From Terebella lapidaria (taxonomy: Eukaryota; Annelida; Polychaeta; Terebellida; Terebellidae): 64,000 nt of DNA. This document shows positions 40,589-50,514 of this stretch, one piece after another. Numbering within the stretch: position 1 is the first letter of the stretch; each line of letters begins with the position of its first letter. The stretch is taken from NCBI GenBank assembly GCA_949152475.1, contig OX424556.1, positions 930,001 to 994,000 on the forward strand. The letters are read 5' to 3'. The notes beneath the pieces are model-generated. The model made no database searches. It was not told the origin of the DNA and was given only the letters and a program-made list of their open reading frames with translations. The position numbers were made by a program, and so were the translations under genes.

Positions 40589-40815
40589 TTATCCAGCCCA
40601 GTCGCTGTCTGAATCAGTCAGATTGAGGTTGATGTCCCGTGCGCTGTCTGTCACTGGCTCAACAACCATAAGACAATGGTCGGCAAACTCGGCAAACATA
40701 GAGTTCTGCATGGCCTTGTTGATAGTTGTCTCGGGATCGCAGGCCACATTCAGCTCCAGGATCATCTCCTGAAGGCACGGCTGTCGAAGAAGATCTCGCA
40801 GAGCCTCACAGCTCC
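40589..40815 (-). CDS. ZNHIT3: ZNHIT3 last exon
   Basis: Acceptor TCTGTTTCAG (minus strand) precedes GGAGCTGTGAGG; the first two bases complete a Gly codon. It encodes SCEALRDLLRQPCLQEMILE, then NKAMQNSMFAEFADHCLMVV and an acidic tail, stopping at TAA (40589-40591). The C-terminal region of human ZNHIT3 aligns along its whole length, with a longer acidic tail here. Confidence 0.9.
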
Positions 40816-43800
40816 CTGAAACAGACCACAAGACCGCCCATCTAACCTCAACTAAGACAACACGATATTATAACAGAAATGTCAGAATGTGCAATCTCAA
40901 TCTCATCAGTGAACATGAGATCTCAGCCTGGAAACTGATGTCCCTGATAATTATGCATTACATACATAAGCAATGGCAGGAGGGTTGTTCAGCTCCGATA
41001 TTTTCATGTGATTCGTTCTATTTCAATGCCATGTTATAACATGATGATTAGGAAGCGCTGATGTGTTCTCACGTTGTGAAGTCTTTGTCCATGACTTGCT
41101 TTAGATCGCTGTTTTTGGTCCTATGGTCCGATAACCTATTGGCATTGCGTAGTGTCCGTCGTCGTCGCCCATCCACATTTATATCTTTAAAGTTTACAAT
41201 CAGATTTTTCTGAAATTTTGCACAAAAATACCTACAAATATTTCAAGAGGGGGTTATTTTTTTGTTTTTTGATTTTCGCATTTTTTTCAAAATGGCGGCC
41301 ATTTTCGCCGAAAAACGGCCAATTTCTGACTTTGGCGGCCATTTTCTCAAAATCTGTTCAGACAGTTTTGAGATTTTCATTTCAAAAGATTGCTCCCACA
41401 TACCTCTGTGATGTGTATAAGTTTCGTTGCCCCTGAATCGCCGGTCTGCGTGTAGCGGCCATTTTCATTTTCTTGACGGGTCCCAAATAGGACTTTCTCA
41501 TGTTAAATTCTCCTATGCTTTATAATGGGACACATTATGCCTAATATCTCACTCAATATTGAGATTAGAGACTAGGAATCAATTGTGAACACATAGGAAA
41601 TGATATATGCTGATTATTGTCATGACCTTGAATTTGACCTTTGACCTCATTTTCAAGGTCAGAGCACAAAATGGCTAATATCTCACTTATTATCGACTTC
41701 ACAGCTTAGAAATCTATTGTGACCATATAGGAAATGATATATGTCGAATATTCTGATGACCTTGAATTTGACCTTGGACCTCATTTTCAAGGACAAAGCA
41801 CAAAATGGCTAATATCTCGCTTATTATTGACTTTACAGCTTTGGAATCAATTGAGCGTATATAGGAAATGATATAGTCTGAATATTTTGATGACCTTGAA
41901 TTTGACCTTTGACCTCATTTTCAAGGTCAAAGTACAAAATGGCTAATATCTCACTTAATATCAACTTTACAGCTTAGGAATCAATTGTGGACATATATAC
42001 GATGTGACAATGATATATGCTGAATATTCTCGTGATCTTGAATTATATTTGACCTTTGACCTAATTTTCAAGGTCAGAGCACAAAATGGCTAATATCTTG
42101 CTTATTATCGACTTTACAGCTCAGGAATCAATTGTGAACCTATAGGAAACTAGACGTCAAGGCCTGAAGATGCCTTGTTTATTGTTATTACTCACCTCTA
42201 AACTACTACATGCTCCTTTTCGATCCTTTGGATCGTTCTGGATAGAAATTCGCGTACTGAAAGCAAGGCACGATCGTCTGCCTGCATGACTCGAGCGCTC
42301 CTTTTGCCGCCAAAACCGCCGCGCATATGCGCGCGCAGCTGCGCAGAAGCTTCACTTTTCTGTCCAAAAAACGACAAAAGGAAGCCCCTAGCACACAACT
42401 GGCGGGGATGGATGGGAGGGCCTTTACTGTAGTAGTTTAGAGGTGAGTAATAACAATAAACGGCAAATTTACAATTAAAATTTGGGAAGTTTATTTTATA
42501 CATCACCAATCTAAACTACTACATGCTCCTTAGAATCAAAGGATAGGCGGTGGAGCAGTAGTGCTAGAGAGTCATGAAAACAGACGATAGTCTTGATTTC
42601 AAGCGAATCGCTAAAATGCTACATTTTCGATATATCTTTAGTACCTGAGGCCCCCAGATCTCGAACGCACGTCTCACCGCTCGCAGCTCTAGGACATTGA
42701 TGTGCAACGCCCTCTCGCTCGTGTTCCACACAGCAGAGAGTTCGTGCTCGTCCATATGAGCTCCCCAAGCCAATTCTGACGCATCGGTGAAGAAGGTCCG
42801 ATCGGGCAGATACTCCGCGAGTGGCATCCCTCGGAAAAGATTCCGATGGTCCCGCCACCAATGCATTGCCTCCCGAGCACGATCGTCCACCGATACGACT
42901 TGGTCTAGTCGATCGGTGAGGATCCGCCATTGCAACGCTAGACACCATTGAATGGGTCTGAGGAAGCACCTGCCGAACGGCACCTGTTTCTCCATCGACG
43001 CCAACAGACCGATGATAGACAGAAACTGTCGAGCTGTGATCGACGACTGCGTCAGCGCGACCTCCATCGCCGCAATCGCCTTGAGAACTCTCTTCCGCGG
43101 AGGAAGAGCTACTCCTCGCTCTAGATCGTAATCTACCCCGACATACTCGAACCTCTGTGTCGGGGACAGATGAGACTTCGCCCAATTGGGGATCCAGCCG
43201 AGGCTGGTCGCCAACCTGAGGACGAACCCGGATTGCTCTATAGCCTGAGACGGGGAGTCGGCTATGATTAACCAATCGTCGATATAATGGTGGAATTGAA
43301 TTCCAACCGATCGAAACCTGGCTGCCATCGTCCTTACGATACGGGTGAACACGTAAGGGGCGGTGGCTACTCCAAAGGGAAGTACCCTGAACTGATACAC
43401 CGAACCTTCGAAGGCGAACTTGAGGTATCGCCGATCGGCTGGGTGTATTGGCACATGTAAGTACGCGTCCTTGACGTCGATACTGACTGCCCACTTCCCC
43501 TTGGACAGAGCTTTCTGGACGGAAAGCGCCGACTCCATCTTGAACCTGGGTATGATCAGGAATTTGTTGAGGTTTGACAGATCGAAAACGGGACGCCACC
43601 CGCCTGTCTTTTTCGGCACCAGGAAGATGAGAGAATAGAATCCTCTCTCGTCCTTGACCACCTCGATCGCACGTTTCTCTAGCAACTGCTGCACCTCGTG
43701 CTGCAGAAGCTGAAACTTTTCCCGATCGCCGGGCACAGGGAAGAACCACGCTTTGGGTCTGATCGGTGGTTTTCCAGCCTCCCATCTGAAGGTGAGACCG

Positions 43801-46800
43801 AACTTCACCCATGCCACGACTGAATTGTCTGACGACGCCAGATCGCTCCAGTTCTGGACGAACTGAGCCAGGCGTCCCCCGACTGGACCAGGTTGTGGAA
43901 GATCGAATTCCGATAGAACTGAACCTTCCACAGAGCCTACGCTTTCCCGCAACGAGTCACTTCTTACCAGAAGCTTTCCCTTTGCCCTTGAAGCGTCCAC
44001 CCCCTTTGCCTCCGCGCTTGCCATCCCCCTGGGGAGGGGGAGGCTGCGCCCCACGAAAGGGCGGCTGCGTAGAAGCGGGTGCATGTGGTGCCTGAGGTTG
44101 GGCAGGCTTCTGACCCTTGGTCTTCTTGCCTGTCCCAGACCCCGCCGACTTCCCAAGCAAAGCCTTGGCCATAGCCTCATCCCGGAGATGTTCCCGCATG
44201 ACGGAAATATCCGATCGAGAGAGGTTGGCGTAGGTATAGCCTGAGAACAGCGGCCTCCCACGTAGCTCAGCGACGTCCGTAGCGGACACGTCAAGCAGAC
44301 GGAGATCGGCATCACGCATGGTGAGATCCAATTGTGCGCCCAGGTGCGCACTGTCACGCTCAGCAGCATGGACCACTCCGGCCAAGACGCCGAGTGCTGC
44401 ATGTATGTTGGCGCGACTCCCCTCCTCCAGATCCGCCTCGTCCACAAACTCCTGAACCAAGGTGGTCAGGTGGTCTGTCAACGAGAGCTGCCCCATCAAT
44501 TGATGAGACAGCGTCTGCCAGTGAGAAAGGCGAGCCTTTTTCACATAAGCTGACCAGACCGTACCCTGCTTCCGGGAAAGCAGGTGAAGGTTAGGGTCTT
44601 CGACCGGGACGGAAGTCTGATGTCCACCCTCGGACTCTACAGTCCGATAGGTGTCGATCGACTCAGGTCGAACACGGCTAGTCGGGAATGTCGACTCCGT
44701 ACGAGCCACATCCTTCTTAGCCGTAACTCCCTTGTTGATCTTGTCGAAGGACTTGACCAACGCGGGAGCCACAGGGAGCCGGATCGGCCGACGAACTGGC
44801 GCCGACGCGAACCTACCGGTTCCCCGTGAGGGCCCTGGAGCATCGATCGGCAAGTCCATTCGCCTTGCGACCGACTCCAAAGCCCACCGGAAGTTAGAAC
44901 CCCCGGCCTGATCGGAAGTCTCATCCTCCGAGGAGGACGACTCCTGATCAGCTTCCACTCGACCCCCCCCGATCGTTGGACCTCACAGGTCCGATCGAAG
45001 ACCTCGATGACCCCAAGGGTACATCAAAGGACGGGCGAGGGAATGCCTGCTCAGCGATCGCGCCCGTCCGGCGACTTACATCCGCGTACACAGGACTTGA
45101 GTGGCCCTGAGGAACGACCCCAGCACCACCCGCCCGATCGTGCCCTGATCGAGGACCAGGAGCACGACCGCCGAGTGAAGACTCCCGATCGCACGAACGA
45201 TCGAGAGCCTCACCCCCAAACAAAGGGAACTCTCCCCCCTCGAACCTCGAGACCGAGGACCCGAAAGAGCCATCCAAGCTGCCCCGCCGATCGAAGCCCG
45301 AAGCCTGATCGTCGCCCACCGAGAGGTCGGACGAAGCCTGAGCCACATCGAAAATCGATGTGGTCTCAGCACCACGGCGCTTACTTCTTGGAAGGCCCCG
45401 GGGAAGAGACTACGGACCCCTCCACCTCGATCGGCCCCGACTGAGGAACGACGAAGGTGGAGTGCGGTTCCTTGGCTGCTTTCGCCTTGGCAAGAACTGA
45501 AACCTTCTTCTTAGAAGATTTCGACTTCTTGCCAGCAGGGGGAGCAAGCTCTCCCTGCGACGAAGGGGCAGCCGAAGAACCGGCCGGGACTCCCTGTCCA
45601 AGCAGGGAAGAGAGACCCGGCAGGAGGGGACCCTGAAGGGACGATAACGACTGTGCAAAGAAAGATTGCACAGCCGCGTTGACCATGTCCTGTGTTAGCC
45701 CCAGGGGCTGGCTAACACCGGACGCAATCTGTGCCGTCACAGGCGGAGTCTCCACCTCCATGGGCGACTGGCGGACTTGCGGAGCCGAAGCTTCCGCAAG
45801 CCTCAAAGCATCCCGACGAGCCAACGAGGCTTCGGAATACTTTGCAGTCGCCTGCACGAAGGAAGAGGGACGCCAGAAACGACACAGATCACACCTCAAA
45901 TCCTCCATAGATACCGGGCCATGGTCTAAGCAGTCGAAACACACACTGTGTTTCTCCCCTCCTCGGAGGGTATTGACCAGACACTTCGGGCATGGACGTT
46001 CGTCCATGGCACCGGTACCAAGGGAGGATTGTGAAGTCATGATCACACAAGGGAACTAACCACACACAGTAACAGGGCGGGCAATAAATGCAAACCTGAG
46101 ACCGCGCTGAAAAAAGAACCCTAAGAGGACTACGAATATATAAACTACAGTATACGTATACACAATATATACAGTAGAAAATTTAACGTAGAACTATTGA
46201 TAGATGTAAACAACAAGTACACTATCAAGTACGACGGATGGACGATAATAGGGTGAACTGGCTATACAAATCGCTGACGATCTAGCAAGTAACAAACTAT
46301 CGACCGATACTTATCCAAATAGACACAAAACGATGTCTATGAACGTGGCAGGTGAAATTCCGTAAGAATATATCGCAAAAGTCTAGTTTGCAGACTAAAT
46401 TCTACGAATTCACCGGGAACCAAAATCCAAAGCTGCCAAGCAAAAATGGCGGTGGACAGAAAAGTGAAGCTTCTGCGCAGCTGCGCGCGCATATGCGCGG
46501 CGGTTTTGGCGGCAAAAGGAGCGCTCGAGTCATGCAGGCAGACGATCGTGCCTTGCTTTCAGTACGCGAATTTCTATCCAGAACGATCCAAAGGATCGAA
46601 AAGGAGCATGTAGTAGTTTAGATTGGTGATGTATAAAATAAACTAATATATGCTGCACATTGATGTGATCTTGAATTTGACCTTTGACCTTATTTTCAAG
46701 GCCAGAGCACAGAATGACTAATATCTTGTTTATTATCGACTCTATAGTTTGGGAATAGGTTGTGTACATGTAGAAATTTATATATGCTCTCATGACCTTG

Positions 46801-48314
46801 AACTTGACTTGGGAATCAATTGTGAACATGAATGAATTAATATATGATGAATATTGTTATGACCTTGAATTTGACCTTTGACCTCATTTTTCCTTCATGA
46901 TCGGCCAGTTCGGAAATGTTTCTAGGTCAGGTCAAGTGGTATAAACAAAACGTTCGTACGCGCCATGTTCAAGTGTGAGTGACGCTGTGAACTCGAAGTA
47001 AACAAAGTATTTAGTATTGTACAAGCGAAATCGAGTAATGTGTTGGTGACAGTGACTCGACAATGGTAGCGGGACAGCATGGCTATGTTTATACCACTTG
47101 ACCCTAACCCAATTCCACTTACATGTACCTAACTTGAAAACATTTCCGAACTCACGTATGGGAGCTGTATGGAATAAACTCGTAAAACACTTCAAGATAG
47201 ACCTTAAACATTGGCAGTATCAAATGGGAAATCATGTTGCAGTGTCAATGGTAATCTTAAATTTCACCTTCAATGACCATGAAAGGTCAATATGACAATT
47301 TGAATAAAAAATGTTATGGTTTAAAACTGAACATTTCTCCGGTAACCTCTCTTAGCCCTTGGGCTAATTTTTTTAATGACAAATATTCACACTGATATCT
47401 GTAAAGTGGCTGATTTCCTTTATTACTATAAAACTATTACTGTAAACGTATAAAATTTCGCGTGTATCAACATGATCAATGTTCACGTTTTCAACATCTC
47501 AACATGTTCGCATGGATTTAAGTTCGCGTTTTTATGTTGGGCGTGGCCCCCCAATCGAATAACTGTGTATTCGCATGTATTTATTTTCGCGGTTTGTATT
47601 CAAACGCGAAATTCATGAAATTAATACATCGTGAAATTTCATACGTTTACAGTATTTAACCCAAAATATGTCAAGTAAAAATATCAAAGCAAAACAACCC
47701 TTCTGCCATTGCTACTTTCCGTAACGCGCGCCCAGGGTTTGATTTGTTTACCGAGCTCCTCCAGCATGTTGTGTGGTATCTTATCTTCTGTGTCAAAATG
47801 ATTTTCATTGACTTCACTCAAACCTGGAATATATTTGGAACATATTAATCATACATTAGGTCACACACAACACTAGTGTGTGCTTGTATGCAAATGTTTG
47901 ATTTTATCACCTCTTTAGTTCAGTTTTCTTCTTTGATTTAGTTCAGTCAATTTGCACACATAAATGATTGTTTCAGTAGTAACAACAAATACTTGAATCA
48001 TTTATTGGAAATCTGGATGGTATCTTTTTTTTACACCAAGAATCACGAGGTTTTTCACCAGTGGAATCGGCTGTCTGTGTGATCTGTGATTGCGGAGGTT
48101 CTGATTGTCTGCATTCATCTTCAAGTTTCTTTTCCTTTGGACACAGTTCTTCTGAAACAGTTTTACACCATGCAATTTTATATACAATCAGATGACTAAA
48201 GGTGTTCTTGGAATAAACAGAGATACATAACTCTACACATAACTCACATAACTCTACACAATAAACACATAACTCTACATACCTTTGTGCTTTCTGAAGC
48301 AAGGAATTGAGCAA
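40589..48314 (-). CDS. ZNHIT3: Zinc finger HIT domain protein 3 (ZNHIT3), 5' incomplete, four exons
   Basis: A small zf-HIT protein; the human protein is a snoRNP (box C/D) assembly cofactor. Exons on the minus strand in order: 48314-48283, 48151-48047, 47823-47752 and 40815-40589. All have GT/AG borders and the phases join. The product reads CSIPCFRKHKEELCPKEKK (second half of the HIT zinc finger), an acidic/Gln linker, LEELGSCEALRDLLRQP, and MFAEFADHCLMVVEP near the end. Human ZNHIT3 has CSVVCFRKHKEQC, ESATLRSLLLNPHLRQL and LFVEFADCCLGIVEP in the same order and spacing. The exon with the first zinc ligands and start codon was not found up to 64 kb. The last intron (about 6.9 kb) contains a HINE copy and the DIRS-like element. 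Confidence 0.88.
40860..41110. other. ZNHIT3 intron, no repeat recognised
   Basis: Unique-looking AT-rich intron sequence between the last exon and a HINE-like copy. Confidence 0.4.
41500..42149 (+). repeat. 145-bp satellite with AGGTCA-type words
   Basis: Four to five units with TGACCTTGAATTTGACC, TTTGACCTCATTTTCAAGG, CACAAAATGGCTAATATCTC and ATAGGAAATGATATATGC. Each has TGACCTTTGACCT or close variants, the direct-repeat-1 arrangement of nuclear receptor half-sites, plus TCAAGGTCA. Confidence 0.75.
42150..42177 (-). repeat. Helitron-like 3' end fragment
   Basis: Reads on the minus strand as AAGGCATCTTCAGGCCTTGA then CGTCTAG, followed by T. The same end occurs at 6542-6545 and 49146-49149. 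Only the end is left; the DIRS-like element follows directly. Confidence 0.45.
42206..42362 (+). repeat. DIRS-like left inverted terminal repeat
   Basis: About 157 bp from TAAACTACTACATGCTCC to CTTTTCTGTCC; exact inverse of 46457-46623 within my reading. The outermost bases differ between the two ends, as expected for DIRS elements. Confidence 0.85.
42424..42535. repeat. DIRS-like internal complementary region
   Basis: 42431-42465 is the reverse complement of the left extremity (about 42174-42210). 42488-42530 is the reverse complement of the right extremity (about 46608-46650). About 25 AT-rich bases separate the two halves. Confidence 0.8.
42564..43960 (-). mobile_element. DIRS-like RT and RNase H region
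   Basis: The reading frame contains FLVPKKTGGWRPVFDLSNLN, SIDVKDAYLHVPIHPADRRY, RVLPFGVATAPYVFTRIV, FHHYIDDWLIIADSP (catalytic YIDD in place of YxDD), GLLASMEKQVPFGRCFLRPI and TFFTDASELAWGAHMDEHEL (RNase H). This series of motifs is characteristic of DIRS-type polymerases rather than Gypsy or LINE ones. Part of a broken element. Confidence 0.88.
43957..46046 (-). mobile_element. DIRS-like ORF1 (gag-like) region
   Basis: The first part has a zinc-binding-like series, CPKCLVNTL then HSVCFDCLDHG then CDLCRFW, like the H-x2-C-x2-CL motif in DIRS ORF1 proteins, followed by a Lys-rich stretch. The later part is acidic at the start (SSSSEDETSDQAGG), then helical, and ends in Lys/Gly/Pro-rich sequence. 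Function is inferred from position. Part of a broken element. Confidence 0.6.
46457..46623 (-). repeat. DIRS-like right inverted terminal repeat
   Basis: Inverse of 42206-42362. It contains the strongly palindromic GCGCAGCTGCGCGCGCATAT. Confidence 0.85.
46650..46890 (+). repeat. 145-bp satellite, continuation
   Basis: Two diverged units continuing 41500-42149 beyond the DIRS-like insertion, with TTTGACCTTTGACCT-type words. Confidence 0.7.
46908..47155. mobile_element. Foldback MITE, about 245 bp
   Basis: AGTTCGGAAATGTTT (46911) and GGTCAAGTGGTATAAAC (46937) recur inverted as GTTTATACCACTTGACC (47087) and AAACATTTCCGAACT (47139). It interrupts a HINE body (TTCCTTCATGATCGGCC before, GTATGGGAGCTGTATGG after). 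No clear target duplication. Confidence 0.55.
47440..47652. mobile_element. TA-flanked MITE (Tc1/mariner-like), 213 bp
   Basis: Inverted ends CTGTAAACGTATAAAATTTCG and CGTGAAATTTCATACGTTTACAG are flanked on both sides by TA. The interior repeats CGCG-containing words and encodes nothing. It lies in the last ZNHIT3 intron near the exon at 47752. Confidence 0.7.
47752..47823 (-). CDS. ZNHIT3: ZNHIT3 linker exon
   Basis: A 72-bp exon between acceptor TATTCCAG and donor GTAAAC (minus strand). It encodes LSEVNENHFDTEDKIPHNML then EEL, with split codons at both ends that fit the neighbours (Arg and Gly). Confidence 0.8.
48047..48151 (-). CDS. ZNHIT3: ZNHIT3 exon after the zinc finger
   Basis: A 105-bp exon between acceptor ACTGTTTCAG and donor GTGATT (minus strand). 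It encodes ELCPKEKKLEDECRQSEPPQ and a Gln/Thr-rich linker. The first two bases complete the Glu codon of the KHKE motif. Confidence 0.82.
48283..48314 (-). CDS. ZNHIT3: ZNHIT3 short zinc-finger exon
   Basis: A 32-bp exon between acceptor TTTTCAG and donor GTATGT (minus strand), too short to find by open-frame length. It encodes CSIPCFRKHK plus split codons on each side, matching the second half of the HIT finger (human CSVVCFRKHK). Confidence 0.85.
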
Positions 48315-48484
48315 CTGAAAATTATAAAAGAACTTGTAATATTCAATGTATCGACCTATTTTATGTATTGGTAAGAGTTTTTGATGCATCAAATATGTAT
48401 TTAGAAACATACATGTATATATCTTTACATATTTATATAATATTTAAATATGTGCAAAGTCATGAAGCTCACTTTCAAGAGAAA
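48315..48484. other. ZNHIT3 intron sequence
   Basis: Very AT-rich unique sequence upstream of the short zinc-finger exon. I looked for the missing first zinc-ligand exon here and did not find it. Confidence 0.4.
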
Positions 48485-49145
48485 CTAGATGCAAGACCCC
48501 TAACGATGCCTTGAGGGCATTTCGACTGAAATTAGGCCAAGGTCAAAGTTCATCCATAATACCCCTTAGACATGTTTGTCTACATGGTCTAGGGCGATGA
48601 GTTCGAAACTAACGTCCGTTAGGCTCTACGACGCACCGTTTCCGAGATATTGACGAAAACGAAAAGTGTCGACCCGGCAAAAAAATTTCAGATCATGGTC
48701 AAAGTTCATCCATAATAACCCTTAGACTTGTTTGTCTAGGGCGACTACCGGTAGCCTGAAAATAACGTCAGTTTCGCTCTATCACACACCATTTCCCAGA
48801 TATCAACGAAAACGAAAAATGCCGACTTGGCAAAAAAAAAATAAGATCAAGGTCAATGTTCATCTAAACTACCCCTTAGACAAGTTTTTTTGAGGCAATG
48901 AGTCCAAAAGTATAGTCTGTTTCGCTCTACGATGCACTGTTTCCCAGAAATGCAGGAAGCCTCAAGGATGACTGAGCGAAAAACTATTCCAAGCTATAGG
49001 TCAAAGGTCGTTTGACCAGATGACCGCAAAATTGACCTATTTTATAGAGTAACTGATCAGCATCCTAATACTGAAAAGACAATAGGGTGTCACCGCAATG
49101 GTTTCTTCAACATATTTGATCAAATTCACAAACATATACCTAAAA
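48485..49145 (-). repeat. 147-bp satellite-type Helitron-like repeat, copy 1
   Basis: The left end, read on the minus strand, is ATGCCCTCAAGGCAT then GTTAGGGGTCTTGCATCTAG followed by T. The interior has about three units with GTTTGTCTAGGGCGA and ACGCACCGTTTCCGAGATAT. Confidence 0.55.
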
Positions 49146-49380
49146 CTAGACGTCAAGGCCTGAAGGCTTTGGAGGCATTTCAGGGTGAAGCATGAAAAAA
49201 ACAAAATGCTGACTCAGGAAAAACATAATAAAGCTCCAAATGAGACCTACCGGTATAAGACATTTTTGCAATTACATGTATGTTAAGCACAAACCTGATA
49301 CCCCTTAAACTATCTGTCTAATGTCTGTTTTGCTCTAGGTCGCACCGTTCCCGAGATATCTAGGAAAATGAAACATAGCA
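49146..49380 (-). repeat. 147-bp satellite-type Helitron-like repeat, copy 2
   Basis: Begins with the CTAG end (49146-49149, minus) and GACGTCAAGGCCTGAAGG, then diverged unit sequence. It ends at a HINE-type hairpin at about 49382. Confidence 0.5.
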
Positions 49381-50510
49381 CCAAGGGTGCTGTAGCTTAC
49401 CGGCAATCATGAGAAATGCAGAGTATTGATTTTCCAAGATATAAATTGCTACAATGATCTTGAACTCTAATTGTCAAAACATGTTCGTAAATGTTGCTGG
49501 AAACACATTTTCTGCATGGACTATAATACGAAATCAAATTACACATCACAAAGGTACATAAAGAGAATCTTATACATTATTTTGAGAAAAACTGTCTGAA
49601 TAGATTTTGACAAAATGGCCACCAAAGACAAAATTCATCGTTTTTGACATTTCAAGGTCATTGAAGGTCAAATTCAAGGTCATCACTCAAACCGCAATAT
49701 ATGATTTCCCATTTGAATGTGCCAATACTTAGGCTCTATTTTGAAGTCTTCTATGAGTTTACTCTGCACAGCTCCCATTATGAAGTAAAAATTGTGTGAA
49801 ATTTTTCAAGTCCAAAAAATTTTTCACTGGCCAAAAAAAAAAATTTTTTTTTTTTTGCTGAAAATGGCTCAAAACGAATAGTGACTCGATTTGAGACGAA
49901 AAAACCCGTCAAAAAATCAAAATGGCCGCCACTCAAACCGCAATATATGATTTCCCATTTGAATGTGCCAATACTTAGGCTCTATTTTGAAGTCTTCTTT
50001 GAGTTTACTCCGCACAGCTCCCGTAATGAAGGAAAAATTTGGTGAAATTTTCCAAGTCCAAAAAATTTTTCAATGGCCAAAAAAAATTTTTTTGTTGTTG
50101 CTGGAAATGGCTCAAAACGAATAGTGACTTGATTTGGGACAAAAAATCAAAATGGCCGACCCGTCAAAAAATCAAAATGGCCGCCACACGCAGACCGGCG
50201 ATTCAAGGGCAATGAAACTTATACACGTCATAAAGGTACATGAGAGGAGTGTTTTGAAACAAAAATCTCAAAACTGATCAGACAGTTTTTGAGAAAATGG
50301 CCTCCAAAGTCCAAAATTGGCAATTTTTCGTCAAAAATGGCCGCCAAATAGGCAAAAACGATTAAAAAAAATGTAAAAAACGTTTTTAGATACTGGCCCA
50401 AGGTATGTTCTGACAAATTTATGGGGAAATTCATCATGTCAAAAAAAAAAATTAGGCCAAGGGCCAAAGATAGGTTACCGGACAATGTTTAATATTTTAG
50501 GTATTAGCCA
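49381..50510 (-). repeat. HINE-like subfamily copy, minus orientation
   Basis: The left end carries AGCACCAAGGGTGCT with GTAGCTTACCGGC (inverse of 63671-63695). The body has two modules (about 49680-49930 and 49930-50180). The right end has TTAGGCCAAGGGCCAA (50452-50467) then GATAGGTTACCGGAC. The whole stretch is the inverse counterpart of about 62870-63690 but longer. Confidence 0.55.
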
Positions 50511-50514
50511 GGTC

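Larger units (their letters stand above)
42174..46650 (-). mobile_element. DIRS-like retrotransposon, young, not whole
   Basis: The ends are inverted repeats: 42206-42362 and 46457-46623 are the same sequence in opposite orientation, with no difference that I see. Next to the left end, 42424-42535 joins a segment complementary to the extreme left end to one complementary to the extreme right end, the internal complementary region of DIRS elements. On the minus strand come a cysteine-containing ORF1/gag-like part, a second gag-like part and a DIRS-type RT with the start of RNase H. No tyrosine recombinase or methyltransferase-like part is seen, so it looks non-autonomous, with a few breaks. 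It lies in a HINE copy within the last ZNHIT3 intron. Confidence 0.85.
41112..47375 (+). mobile_element. HINE-like element split by the DIRS-like insertion
   Basis: The head at 41118-41165 (GGTCCTATGGTCCGATAACC and GTCC-type repeats) is followed by body, the switch GACGGGTCCCAAATAGGAC at 41477 and 145-bp satellite units to 42149. The satellite resumes at about 46650, then more body to the tail at 47338-47375 (CCGGTAACCTCTCTTAGCC, GGGCTAA, T-run). Removing 42150-46650 restores the order seen in the copy at 14391-16505. The copy also carries a foldback at 46908-47155. Confidence 0.6.

Noticed and set aside
42619-43812. A 397-codon minus-strand frame overlapping the DIRS-like RT region
   Set aside because: It is an alternative frame of the RT sequence with Ser/Arg-rich composition and no motif. 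I considered it as the missing tyrosine recombinase, but the expected R-H-R-Y signature is not seen.
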